The notes beneath the pieces are model-generated. The model saw only the letters and a list, made by a program, of their open reading frames with translations. It was not told where the DNA came from and did no database searches. Below, one piece after another: positions 21,525 through 30,199 of a stretch of DNA of 64,000 bases. Numbering within the stretch: position 1 is the stretch's first letter; each line of letters begins with the position of its first letter. This DNA is from CG2-30-58-95 sp964618215 (GTDB lineage: Bacteria; Chloroflexota; Anaerolineae; Anaerolineales; Villigracilaceae). Made by a program: the position numbers and the translations under genes. The stretch lies in NCBI GenBank assembly GCA_964618215.1, contig CAZTZE010000011.1:30135-94134 (forward strand), given 5' to 3'.

Positions 21525-23963
21525 ATGATCAGTGATAGAGTCTCCCAACTGAGAAGGCAAAGCCTGGAGGCCAGGCCCACGCTTTCGACCGAGCGCGCCG
21601 AGCTGATCACGCAGTTCTATGCGCAGCACCTACCCGGTCAGCAGAATCCGGGCTTCACCTCCGCTCCCATGCGCCGCGCGCTGGCCTTTCAATATCTGAT
21701 GGAACACAAGACGATCTACATCGGCCCCGGCGAGCTGATCGTCGGCGAGAAAGGCCCGGCCCCCAAAGCCACGCCGACCTACCCGGAACTGTGCTGCCAC
21801 AGCCTGCAAGACCTGGACATCCTCGACTCGCGCGAAAAAATCCCCTTTGCTGTGGACGCTCGAGCGCGGCAGGTTTACCAGGAAATGATCATCCCGTTTT
21901 GGCAGGACAAGTCCATGCGCGATTGTCTCTTCGGGGAAATGACCGAAGAGTGGAAGGCGGCCTACGAGGCCGGCATCTTCACCGAGTTCATGGAGCAGCG
22001 CGCCCCGGGTCACACCGTGCTGGACGACAAGATCTACCGCAAAGGTATGTTGGATTTCAAGGCGGACATTCAGCATAGTCTCCAAGAACTGGACTATCTC
22101 CACGACCCGCAGGCCTACGCTAAAGAACAGGAATTGCAGGCCATGTCGGTCTGCGCCGAGGCGCTGATCCGCTTTGCGCAGCGTCACGCGGACCTGGCGC
22201 GGGCTTCCGCAAAACGAGAGACCGACCCGCAGCGCAAGGTCGAGTTGGAGCGCATCGCCGAGGTCTGCACGCACGTCCCGGCGCACGCCCCGCGCGATTT
22301 CTGGGAAGCGCTGCAATATTACTGGTTCGTCCACCTAGGCGTGACAACCGAACTCAACACCTGGGACGCCTTTTGTCCCGGTCACCTCGACCGGCACTTG
22401 TACCCGTTCTACGACCCCCTCCCCAACCCTTCGCGAAGCACCCCTGCCTGCCCCAGTTCTAACGGGGTGGGGCCCCCGCCGGGAGACCACCGGCATGGGA
22501 GGGAGTACTACGAGGAATTGCTGCAATGCTTCTGGATCAAGTTCAACAACCAGCCCGCCCCGCCCAAAGTCGGCGTGACCGCCGCCGAGAGCGGCACCTA
22601 CACCGACTTCGCCCAGGTCAATACCGGCGGGATCATGGAAGACGGCTCGGACGGCGTCAACGAAGTCACCTACCTGCTGCTGGACGTGATCGAGGAGATG
22701 CGTCTGCTCCAGCCGTCCTCTTCCATCCAGGTCAGCAAGAAGAACCCTGACCGCTTCGTCAAGCGCGCCGCCAGGATCATCCGCACCGGCTTCGGACAGC
22801 CGTCAGTTTTCAACGCCGACCTGATCGTCCAGGAACTGGTGCGCATGGGCAAATCCGTGGAGGATGCTCGCAGCGGCGGCTCGTCCGGCTGTGTGGAGGT
22901 CGGCGCGTTCGGCAAAGAAGCCTACATCTTGTCCGGTTACTTCAACATGCCCAAGCTGCTGGAGCTGACGCTGCACAACGGCCTGGATCCCCGCACCGGG
23001 CGCAAGATCGGGCTGGAGACGGGCGATCCGGCCACGTTCGAATCCTTCGAGGAATTCTTCGCCGCCTACGAAAAGCAACTGCGCTATTTCATTGACATCA
23101 AGGTGCGCGGCAACAACGTCATCGAGCGGCTGTACGCGGCCTACATGCCCGCCCCGTTCCTTTCGCTGCTGATTGACGACTGCATCGCCACCGGCAAGGA
23201 TTATCACGACGGCGGGGCGCGCTACAACAGCACCTACATCCAGGGCGTGGGCTTGGGCACCATCACCGACGCCATGACCGCCATCAAGTACCATGTTTTC
23301 GACCAAAAGACGCTGAAGATGGAAGAGCTGCTCGCCTGGCTGGAGGCCGACTTCGCAGGTCACGAGCGTGAGCGCCAGAGGCTGCTGAACAAGACGCCCC
23401 GCTACGGCAACGACGATGATTACGCCGACCGCGTGATGGTTACCCTGTTCAACGCCTACTTCGACGCCATTGACGGGCGTCCGAACACCAAGGGCGGCGC
23501 GTACCGCGTCAACCTGCTGCCGACCACCGTCCATGTCTACTTCGGCTCGGTGATCGGTGCGACGCCGGACGGACGCCGCGCCTGGGCGCCGTTATCGGAG
23601 GGCGTCTCCCCCGTCCAGGGCGCGGACCGCCACGGCCCGACTGCGGTGCTCAGGTCCGTCGCCAAGATGGATCACGTCCGCACCGGCGGCACGCTGCTCA
23701 ACCAGAAGTTCACCCCCCAGTTGCTTAAAGACGAAGAGGGGCTGGACAAGCTGGTGGGGTTGATCCGCGCCTACTTCAAGCTGGACGGTCACCACATTCA
23801 ATTCAACGTGGTGGACGCGGCCACGCTGCGGGCGGCGCAGCAGAATCCCGAGCAATATCGCGACTTGATCGTGCGCGTGGCCGGTTACAGCGACTACTTC
23901 TGCGACCTCAGCCAGGCGCTGCAAGACGAGATCCTCGCCCGCACAGAACACCAGGGGTTTTGA
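21525..23963 (+). CDS. Glycyl-radical enzyme, trans-4-hydroxy-L-proline dehydratase-like
   Basis: An 812-residue PFL-family enzyme using a backbone glycyl radical. The active-site loop SGCVEVG places the thiyl cysteine at about C456 with the adjacent Glu that marks dehydratase-type members, and the radical glycine is in RVAGYSD at about G787. The context GCVEVGAFGKE fits my recollection of hydroxyproline dehydratase (HypD) better than choline or glycerol lyases, but the substrate call is tentative. About 18 residues (PNPSRSTPACPSSNG and following, near residues 303-325) are an in-frame GC-rich insertion not expected in the family. No radical-SAM activase gene is adjacent, so activation must come from elsewhere. 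A 14-bp hairpin terminator follows. Confidence 0.8.
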   Translation: MISDRVSQLRRQSLEARPTLSTERAELITQFYAQHLPGQQNPGFTSAPMRRALAFQYLMEHKTIYIGPGELIVGEKGPAPKATPTYPELCCHSLQDLDILDSREKIPFAVDARARQVYQEMIIPFWQDKSMRDCLFGEMTEEWKAAYEAGIFTEFMEQRAPGHTVLDDKIYRKGMLDFKADIQHSLQELDYLHDPQAYAKEQELQAMSVCAEALIRFAQRHADLARASAKRETDPQRKVELERIAEVCTHVPAHAPRDFWEALQYYWFVHLGVTTELNTWDAFCPGHLDRHLYPFYDPLPNPSRSTPACPSSNGVGPPPGDHRHGREYYEELLQCFWIKFNNQPAPPKVGVTAAESGTYTDFAQVNTGGIMEDGSDGVNEVTYLLLDVIEEMRLLQPSSSIQVSKKNPDRFVKRAARIIRTGFGQPSVFNADLIVQELVRMGKSVEDARSGGSSGCVEVGAFGKEAYILSGYFNMPKLLELTLHNGLDPRTGRKIGLETGDPATFESFEEFFAAYEKQLRYFIDIKVRGNNVIERLYAAYMPAPFLSLLIDDCIATGKDYHDGGARYNSTYIQGVGLGTITDAMTAIKYHVFDQKTLKMEELLAWLEADFAGHERERQRLLNKTPRYGNDDDYADRVMVTLFNAYFDAIDGRPNTKGGAYRVNLLPTTVHVYFGSVIGATPDGRRAWAPLSEGVSPVQGADRHGPTAVLRSVAKMDHVRTGGTLLNQKFTPQLLKDEEGLDKLVGLIRAYFKLDGHHIQFNVVDAATLRAAQQNPEQYRDLIVRVAGYSDYFCDLSQALQDEILARTEHQGF

Positions 23964-23970
23964 TTATTAG

Positions 23971-24003
23971 AGAAACCAGGTTTCTTGGAGAAACCTGGTT
24001 TCT
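23971..24003 (+). terminator. Hairpin terminator after the glycyl-radical enzyme gene
   Basis: AGAAACCAGGTTTC (23971-23984) pairs with its complement at 23990-24003 around a 5-base loop. It lies between convergent genes. Confidence 0.7.
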
Positions 24004-24044
24004 GAGGCCACGTGCTTCGCGGTTAATTTTTTGGCTTGTCCGCA

Positions 24045-25682
24045 TTAAGCAAGCTCTACGTTAACGGGATACTGCCGAATCCGGTAGTCTCCCGTTTTCG
24101 CCAGCACCTGCGCCAGGAACTTCTCCGGCACATCCACCAGGGTGCGCTTGTCTTCGATACGGATTTTGCCAATCACGTGGCCGGGAATATCGGCATGAAA
24201 GGCAATCGTACCGACCACGTCGTTGGGGCGGATTCCATCCGCACGGCCTCGGCTGAACGTCAGGCGCACCATCCCATGTTCGTGAGATGAATTCTTCTGG
24301 AGCGGATAATTCCGCTGGCCGCCGCGTTTGAATCCGCCCTCGGCCTGGTGTGGACGCGTCTCGTGCACCTCGCTGAGCGCGGCAATCGGGCGCTGCTTTT
24401 CTTCGGCGCGCGCCAGTTTCAGGGCCGCGGCGGCAATCTCCAGCGGGTCGTGCCCGGCCTCGACCAGTTTGGCCACCAGTTCACGCTCGCGCTGGTAACG
24501 GGCGCGCCCCAACCAGACCGTCACGCGTTCAAGCAGTTGCGCTTCCCGTTGATTTTTAATATCTTCCACTGTTGGCAGCATTGCGCGTTTGAGCGGCTGT
24601 TTGGTGAAGGCTTCGATGACACGCAACTGCCGTTTCTCACGCGGGGTCAGCAATGAAATCGCGAAGCCGGTTTTGCCAGCCCGCCCGGTGCGCCCGATGC
24701 GGTGAACGTAAATCTCCGCTTCGTCGGGCAGGTCGTAATTGAAGACGTGCGAAATGTCATCAATATCCAGGCCGCGCGCGGCTACGTCGGTCGCCACCAG
24801 GACTTTGCTCTGATTCTGGCGAAAGCGATTCAGAATCCGTTCGCGGGCGTTTTGGTCCAAATCGCCGTTCAGGGCTTCGGCCGGGAAGCCGCGCACCGAG
24901 AGTTCGTTGGCCAGTTCACCGGTGGCTGCACGCGTGCGGACAAAAATCAGCGCGCTGGTGATGGGTTCGCTTTCGAAGAGACGCGTCAGCGCGGCCAGTT
25001 TATCGGCCTGGTTGACGAGATAATAACTCTGTTCGGTGGCCGCCACCGTGACCTGTTCGCGCTGGATGCGGATGGACTGCGGCTCGCGCATGTAGCGTTC
25101 GGCCAGGCGACGGATGGCCGTCGGCAGGGTGGCAGAGAAGAGGGCGGTCTGGCGCTCGGAGGGCGTCTCTTCGAGAATGGATTGGATGTCTTCGATGAAA
25201 CCCATCGAGAGCATTTCGTCGGCTTCGTCGAGCACGACGGTTTTGACGCGGCTGAGATTGAGGGTATTGCGCTCGATCAGGTCGAGTAGACGGCCGGGGG
25301 TGCCGACGACTACGTCCACGCCGCGGTTGAGACGGCTGATCTGCGGAGCGTAGGGTTGTCCGCCGTAGACGGCCAGCACGCGCGCCTCGCAAAATTTGCC
25401 GTATTCTTGAACCGCTTCCGCGACCTGCAAAGCCAGTTCGCGCGTGGGACACAGCACGAGGGCCTGCACGTGGCGTTGATGCGGTTCGAGGTTGTGCAAA
25501 ATGGGGAGGGCGAAGGCGGCGGTCTTGCCGGTGCCGGTCTGCGCCTGGCCGATCACGTCCGCGCCGGTCAGCATGACCGGAATCAGGGCGGATTGGATGG
25601 GCGTCGGCTCGCTGTAACCCAGCGCGGCGACGGCCTGCACCAGTTCGGGGCGCAGGTTTAAATCAGTAAATTGGGGGGTCAT
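24045..25682 (-). CDS. deaD: DEAD-box ATP-dependent RNA helicase, DeaD/CsdA-like
   Basis: RNA helicase for ribosome assembly and mRNA turnover, 545 residues. Q-motif FTDLNLRPELVQAV...PTPIQ, motif I AQTGTGKT (about residue 50), PTRELA, GTPGR, DEAD box VLDEADEM, SAT, and the C-terminal helicase motifs ATDVAARGLDI and HRIGRTGRAG are all present. Residues 450-545 form a DbpA-like RNA-binding domain (MVRLTFSRGRADGIRPND...VIGKIRIEDKRTLVDVPE). An AGGAG site precedes the ATG at 25682. A leader of about 100 bases containing a terminator-like hairpin lies upstream, as in cold-induced helicase genes. Confidence 0.95.
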   Translation of the reverse strand: MTPQFTDLNLRPELVQAVAALGYSEPTPIQSALIPVMLTGADVIGQAQTGTGKTAAFALPILHNLEPHQRHVQALVLCPTRELALQVAEAVQEYGKFCEARVLAVYGGQPYAPQISRLNRGVDVVVGTPGRLLDLIERNTLNLSRVKTVVLDEADEMLSMGFIEDIQSILEETPSERQTALFSATLPTAIRRLAERYMREPQSIRIQREQVTVAATEQSYYLVNQADKLAALTRLFESEPITSALIFVRTRAATGELANELSVRGFPAEALNGDLDQNARERILNRFRQNQSKVLVATDVAARGLDIDDISHVFNYDLPDEAEIYVHRIGRTGRAGKTGFAISLLTPREKRQLRVIEAFTKQPLKRAMLPTVEDIKNQREAQLLERVTVWLGRARYQRERELVAKLVEAGHDPLEIAAAALKLARAEEKQRPIAALSEVHETRPHQAEGGFKRGGQRNYPLQKNSSHEHGMVRLTFSRGRADGIRPNDVVGTIAFHADIPGHVIGKIRIEDKRTLVDVPEKFLAQVLAKTGDYRIRQYPVNVELA

Positions 25683-25784
25683 CAAAACTCCTGTCTATTT
25701 TGTCCGATAAGGGTTGTTCTGATGACTCCGTTGAAATTCTTGCCAACAACGGCGCGCTCTTGCGGGCGCGCCTGCCCATTGCAA

Positions 25785-25812
25785 CAAAAAAGCCCGAAAA
25801 CTTGCATCGGGC
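25785..25812 (-). terminator. Terminator-like hairpin in the helicase leader
   Basis: On the minus strand GCCCGA (25812-25807) pairs with TCGGGC (25797-25792) and is followed by six T residues, 100 bases before the helicase start. It may be an attenuator of the helicase gene. Confidence 0.65.
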
Positions 25813-25981
25813 AATCATCTGGAATGATCAAAACAATTTCCCTGAAGCGTGCCACCTGGGTGGCGTGCGCTCCCTGTGGAGCGCGGCGGGTAGTATACCA
25901 CGATATTGGGGGAATGGCGGGGGATTTTTGGTGAAAGATTATCCGTCCGGCAACTTTATGAAGGCCCTGATAATCACTCAC

Positions 25982-26009
25982 TTGACAGCAGTATCAATAG
26001 TGGTATCAT
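25982..26009 (+). promoter_or_regulatory. hicAB promoter
   Basis: TTGACA (25982-25987), 16-base spacer, TATCAT (26004-26009). The ATG follows 6 bases later, implying a leaderless or nearly leaderless mRNA. Confidence 0.7.
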
Positions 26010-26015
26010 GTCCGC

Positions 26016-26276
26016 ATGGCAAAGGTTGACGATATCATTGCTGAAATGCGACGCAATCCCAAAGGGATTCGTTATCAAGACCTTTGCAAAGTATGTGATT
26101 CATTGTTCGGTGAGGCTCGGCAAAAAAGCAGCAGTCACCGAATCTACAAAACGCCCTGGCAGAGCGACCCACGAGTCAATATACAGATTGACAAAGGAAT
26201 GGCAAAAGCATATCAGGTAAGACAAGTGTTGAAAGCGATTGAACGCCTGGAGGCGCAAGGTGATGTTACAGAATGA
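26016..26276 (+). CDS. hicA: HicA-family mRNA interferase toxin
   Basis: An 86-residue double-stranded-RNA-binding-fold toxin that cleaves mRNA. The family's catalytic histidine segment is visible as SSHRIYKTPWQ, preceded by YQDLCKVCDSLFG. The C-terminal helix (YQVRQVLKAIERLEAQGD) is typical. The toxin gene comes first and overlaps hicB by 14 bases, the classic hicAB order. The promoter directly abuts the start. Confidence 0.88.
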   Translation: MAKVDDIIAEMRRNPKGIRYQDLCKVCDSLFGEARQKSSSHRIYKTPWQSDPRVNIQIDKGMAKAYQVRQVLKAIERLEAQGDVTE

Positions 26277-26598
26277 CCGATATACATACCGTGTAACCTG
26301 GTCAGAGGAAGACAATGAGTATGTCGGCCTCTGTGCTGAGTTTCCAAGTCTGAGCTGGTTGGAACCATCGCCAGAAGAAGCCTTGAAAGGCGTCCGTCAG
26401 ACAGTGGCTCAAGTCGTTGAAGATTTAGAAAAAAGCGGAGAATCTGTGCCTGAACCGATTGCTGTCAAGAAATACAGTGGGAAGTTTATGGTGCGGATAC
26501 CGCCAGAATTACATCGGCGGCTGGCGCTTGAAGCGGCAGAAGCTGGAGTTAGTCTGAACCGTCTTGCCAGTGACAAGTTCAACAGGCGAGAGGCATAA
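26263..26598 (+). CDS. hicB: HicB-family antitoxin with ribbon-helix-helix domain
   Basis: A 111-residue antitoxin. The N-terminal partially degraded RNase H-like fold shows YRVTWSEEDNEYVGLCAEFP and the amphipathic segment SPEEALKGVRQ; the C-terminus (FMVRIPPELHRRLALEAAEA, then GVSLNRLASDKF) is a DNA-binding ribbon-helix-helix. The ATG at 26263 has a GGAGG-type site 9 bases upstream inside hicA; the longer frame from 26239 is less likely. It should neutralise HicA and autoregulate the operon. Confidence 0.88.
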   Translation: MLQNDRYTYRVTWSEEDNEYVGLCAEFPSLSWLEPSPEEALKGVRQTVAQVVEDLEKSGESVPEPIAVKKYSGKFMVRIPPELHRRLALEAAEAGVSLNRLASDKFNRREA

Positions 26599-26877
26599 TT
26601 TGTAAGAAAGACAAACTGGCGGCGTAACAGCCACCTTTTTATTTGAACTTGCAGTCCAAGCAGCTGTCAACGGATTTTGTCACCCCGCCACACCGTCCTG
26701 CGTTCGGTGCAGGAAGGAGCAGTGAGGCAGGCAGATGCCGTTTGATTGGGACAACTCCAAACCTGACATGTCTCCACGAATCCGCGATCAATTGTGGTTC
26801 AAGTCCACGCGAGCAAGGAGGTTAAAAAGGGCGCGCCTGAGACATGTCAGGTTTTACTGGTTTATAATACCCCTGCT
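26599..26877. other. Gap before mutS2 with a perfect 16-bp inverted repeat
   Basis: AAACCTGACATGTCTC (26759-26774) and its exact complement (26839-26854) are 64 bases apart, and the right arm ends 9 bases before the mutS2 -10 box. It may be an element end-pair or an operator. Apart from that I see no gene. Confidence 0.55.
26863..26868 (+). promoter_or_regulatory. mutS2 -10 box
   Basis: TATAAT ends 9 bases before the ATG at 26878, so the transcript probably begins at or next to the start codon. There is no ribosome binding site. Confidence 0.65.
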
Positions 26878-29364
26878 ATGGACTCCAAAACCATCACCGT
26901 CCTCGAATACCCCAAGATTCTCTCCCGCCTGGCCGCGTTCTGCGATTTTTCCGCCTCGGCAGAACTGGCGCGCCAGTTGGCCCCGACCGACAGTTACGAC
27001 TTGGCCCTCGCCCGCCAGGCTGAGACGAGCGAGGCGCGCAAACTGCTTTCCACGCAGGATGTCAGCATCGGCGGCGCGCACGACATCCGCGACGCGGTAC
27101 AACTGGCGGCACGCGGCGGCGTGCTGGAAGCAAAAGAATTACTGGACGTGCAGAACACGCTCATCGCCACGCGCAACCTGCACCGGGCGCTGGAAAAACT
27201 CGCCTCGGATTACCCGCACCTGTGGAACATTGCCCTTGCCCTGCCCATCCCGCAGGGACTGGTGGAGGCCATCTCGCGCACCGTCTCGGAAAGCGGCGAA
27301 GTGCTCGACTCGGCCTCGCCCAAACTGGGCTCCCTGCGGCGCGAGATCCGCGTCGCGCACGAGCGGCTGATGACGCGCCTTCAACGTTACCTCACCGATG
27401 CGAGCACTGCTTCCAAATTGCAGGAGGGCATCATCACCCAGCGCGACGGGCGCTACGTCATCCCACTGCGCTCGGAGTTCAAAGGGCAGATCAAGTCCAT
27501 CGTCCACGACCAATCCGCCTCCGGCGCAACCCTGTTCGTCGAACCTTTACCTGTCGTCGAACTGAACAATACTTACCGCGAACTGCAACTGGCCGAACGC
27601 GACGAAATCCGCCGCATCCTGGCCGAACTCTCAGCCCAGGTCGGCGCGCTGGCCGGAGAGATCGTCCCCGGCGTCCAGGCCCTGGCCGAGTTAGATTTGG
27701 CGTTTGCGAAGGCGAAGTATGCGGATGAGATTAGAGCCTCCGAACCTATCCTGCGCCCGATTAAAGAGAATAGAGAATCGAGAATAGAGAATAGTGGTAG
27801 GGCAGTCACCTACCATAGTAGAGGCGAGCGCGCAACGCCGGAAATCGTAAATCGTCAATCGTCAATCGTAATTCGTCTTTTCCATGCAAGGCATCCCCTT
27901 TTAGACCAAAATACGGTTGTGCCAATAGATGTCGTCCTGGAACCTGGAATCTTCGCCCTGGTCATCACCGGCCCCAACACCGGCGGCAAGACCGTTTCGC
28001 TCAAGACCGTCGGCCTGCTGGCGCTGATGGCCCAATCCGGGCTGCACATCCCGGCTCAATCCGGCTCGGAACTCTCCGTCTTCCAGGCCGTCTACGCCGA
28101 CATCGGCGACGAGCAGTCCATCGAGCAATCCCTCTCGACCTTCTCCGGCCACATCGCCAACATCGTCCACCTCCTGAAGAAGGCCGACCGCCGCGCCCTG
28201 GTCATCCTCGACGAACTCGGCGCCGGTACCGACCCGCAGGAAGGCGCCGCCCTCGCCCGCGCCATTCTGTCTCACCTGCTCGAACGCAACGTCACCACCT
28301 TCGTCGCCACGCACTACCCCGAACTGAAGACATTCGCCCACAGCACCCCGGGCGTGGTCAACGCCTCTCTGGAATTTGACCTCCGGACTCTGCGCCCCAC
28401 CTATCACCTGACCATCGGTCTCCCGGGCCGCTCCAATGCTTTAGCCATTGCCCAGCGACTCGGACTACCCGAGGCCGTTATCGCCGCGGCGAGGAGCGAG
28501 ATCAACCCCGACGAGCTGCGCGCCGATAAGCTGCTCGGCGACATCCACCGTCAGCGCAAGCTTGCCTTCAAGGAAAGCGAAAAGGCCGAGAGAGCACGCG
28601 CCGAGGCGCGTCGCCTGGAACGCGAACTGGCCGAGAAACTGGACAAAATTGAAGAAGAGCGGCAGTCCGTGCTTGAACAAGCCCGCGCCGAGGGTGAACT
28701 GGAAGTCGAAATCCTGAAGGTTCAACTTGAAACATTGAAAGCAGAGTTGAAGAAAGCCCGCCAGCCGCTGGACGCGCTGAAGGAGATCGAAGAGAAAGTT
28801 GAGTTGGTGGAAGAAAAGATTCAAAAACCAGTCAAAAGTCGAAAGTCACCCGTCACCCGTCATCCTTCGGCTTCGCTCAGGACAGGCCCGTCATCCGGCC
28901 CGCTCAAAGTGGGGGAAAGCGTTAAGTTGATGAACTTGAACGCGGAGGGCGTGATTACTGCTCTCAGCGGAGACGAGGCCGAAATCCAGGCGGGTGCGCT
29001 CAGGCTGCGAGTCAAGGTGAGTGAATTGAAGCGTCAAGAAGTAACCAGTGATCAGTTACCAGTAATCAGTAAAAGCACGTCATACGTCACTCGTCACCTG
29101 GCACTCGCCCCCTCACCCGGGCTGGAACTCGACATCCGCGGCCAGCGCGCCGAGGACGCCCTGGACATGCTCGACCGCTATCTCGAAAAGGCTTATCTGG
29201 CTGGCCTGCTCTTTGTGCGCATTATTCACGGCAAAGGCACCGGCAAACTGCGCACGGAAGTACGCGCCGCGCTGAAAGAGCATCCGCACGTGGCGTCATT
29301 TGAAACTGGTCACGACAAAGAGGGTGGAGACGGCGTGACGGTGGCGAAGTTGGTTGCGGGTTGA
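26878..29364 (+). CDS. mutS2: Endonuclease MutS2
   Basis: MutS-family ATPase with C-terminal Smr nuclease domain, implicated in recombination control and ribosome rescue. Length 828 residues. Residues 1-300 form the lever/clamp region; Walker A GPNTGGKT has its Lys at about 371; STFSGH and Walker B LVILDELGAGTDPQEG follow; a long coiled coil spans about 545-650; and the Smr domain (LDIRGQRAEDALD...IIHGKGTGKLR) closes the protein. Three stretches are repeat-derived and in frame: about 27768-27870 (ENRESRIENSGR...), 28836-28895 (VKSRKSPVTRHPSASLRTG) and 29035-29100 (VTSDQLPVISKSTSYVTR). They fall in linkers, leaving motifs untouched. A longer frame from 26794 lacks support; the promoter at 26863 fixes the start. 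Confidence 0.93.
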   Translation: MDSKTITVLEYPKILSRLAAFCDFSASAELARQLAPTDSYDLALARQAETSEARKLLSTQDVSIGGAHDIRDAVQLAARGGVLEAKELLDVQNTLIATRNLHRALEKLASDYPHLWNIALALPIPQGLVEAISRTVSESGEVLDSASPKLGSLRREIRVAHERLMTRLQRYLTDASTASKLQEGIITQRDGRYVIPLRSEFKGQIKSIVHDQSASGATLFVEPLPVVELNNTYRELQLAERDEIRRILAELSAQVGALAGEIVPGVQALAELDLAFAKAKYADEIRASEPILRPIKENRESRIENSGRAVTYHSRGERATPEIVNRQSSIVIRLFHARHPLLDQNTVVPIDVVLEPGIFALVITGPNTGGKTVSLKTVGLLALMAQSGLHIPAQSGSELSVFQAVYADIGDEQSIEQSLSTFSGHIANIVHLLKKADRRALVILDELGAGTDPQEGAALARAILSHLLERNVTTFVATHYPELKTFAHSTPGVVNASLEFDLRTLRPTYHLTIGLPGRSNALAIAQRLGLPEAVIAAARSEINPDELRADKLLGDIHRQRKLAFKESEKAERARAEARRLERELAEKLDKIEEERQSVLEQARAEGELEVEILKVQLETLKAELKKARQPLDALKEIEEKVELVEEKIQKPVKSRKSPVTRHPSASLRTGPSSGPLKVGESVKLMNLNAEGVITALSGDEAEIQAGALRLRVKVSELKRQEVTSDQLPVISKSTSYVTRHLALAPSPGLELDIRGQRAEDALDMLDRYLEKAYLAGLLFVRIIHGKGTGKLRTEVRAALKEHPHVASFETGHDKEGGDGVTVAKLVAG

Positions 29365-29368
29365 AAGC

Positions 29369-29401
29369 AGACCTCCGAGTTCTCAGAGAACTCGGAGGTC
29401 T
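29369..29401. terminator. Bidirectional terminator between mutS2 and the phosphatase gene
   Basis: AGACCTCCGAGTTCT (29369-29383) pairs exactly with 29387-29401 around a 3-base loop, between convergent genes. It resembles the palindrome inserted in valS at 61897. Confidence 0.75.
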
Positions 29402-29850
29402 TATTTGCTGGCCTGCCACTGACGGGCAAAGCGCAGGATACGGCTGCGGATGTAAAAGATGTCCGGGTCGGCAGAGGGACGCTGCGACTTGATCAGGCGC
29501 ATGGCTGCCTCAGGCGCGTAGCCCTCCGCAACCAGGATCGCCGCGCCCATCGCCACGCCGCGATGACGGCCTTTGGCGCAGTGAGCATAAACCTTGCCGC
29601 CGCCCTGAATGGTCTCCAGCGCGGCACGCGCCCCGCGCAATAGGAATTGGATGGGAATGACCAGCACCGGGCTGTCTATCGTCGGCAGCCACAGAAATTT
29701 TAACGGCGGTTTATGCAAGTCAGCGGCGGGGCGCTTCTCGATGCGCATGTTGATGACCAGGCGCACGCCCAGATCGCGCAGGCGGGGATAATCGCCAACA
29801 GACGGCGTGGCGCCGATGAACAGTTGATCGGTGATCTGAGATATATCCAT
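29401..29850 (-). CDS. Dual-specificity protein phosphatase family protein
   Basis: A 149-residue phosphatase. The N-terminus ITDQLFIGATPSVGDYPRL matches the substrate-recognition opening of dual-specificity phosphatases, and the P-loop HCAKGRHRG supplies the catalytic Cys and Arg (CX5R). The likely general-acid Asp lies in PTIDSPV. Such enzymes remove phosphate from Ser/Thr/Tyr or from phospholipid-type substrates; the target is unknown. It is a single gene converging on mutS2. Confidence 0.88.
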   Translation of the reverse strand: MDISQITDQLFIGATPSVGDYPRLRDLGVRLVINMRIEKRPAADLHKPPLKFLWLPTIDSPVLVIPIQFLLRGARAALETIQGGGKVYAHCAKGRHRGVAMGAAILVAEGYAPEAAMRLIKSQRPSADPDIFYIRSRILRFARQWQASK

Positions 29851-30199
29851 TGAGAGAATCTTATCACAGGCATGGCATATCTAAAATAGACATTATCCGC
29901 AATAAAATTGGGACGCTGATTCACGCTGAAAAACGCATATTTACCCCATGAATCAGCGAAAATCAGCGTTTATCAGCGTCCAACACGAGCCTCTTGGCTT
30001 ATTACGAATAAAGTCTAATATCTCGGCAAACTCGTTGACAAATCTCCCCTTATTCCCTTACAATTCCTTTATGCTTGCCTGCGGCGCGGGACTCACTTTG
30101 AATATTGAAAAGGGTTGCCTCCCGCGCTATTCTTATACATAAAGAGTGGAGAAAAGAGTACCTCGCCACTCTTTTTATTTTCATGAGGAAGGAGAGTTT
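29851..30199. repeat. Intergenic region with ATCAGCG-word palindrome
   Basis: From 29911 to 29985 the words CGCTGATTCACGCTGAAAAACGC and GCGAAAATCAGCGTTTATCAGCG form an imperfect inverted repeat. After it come AT-rich sequence and a GAAGGAG ribosome binding site (30188-30195) for the thiolase gene. No gene seen. Confidence 0.55.

Larger units (their letters stand above)
25683..26015. other. Divergent intergenic region: helicase leader and hicA promoter
   Basis: Contains the attenuator-like hairpin (25785-25812, minus strand), a further GC-rich stem near 25850-25895 (complementary to each other around GGTGGC/GCCACC), and the hicA promoter at 25982-26009. No gene found. Confidence 0.5.
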
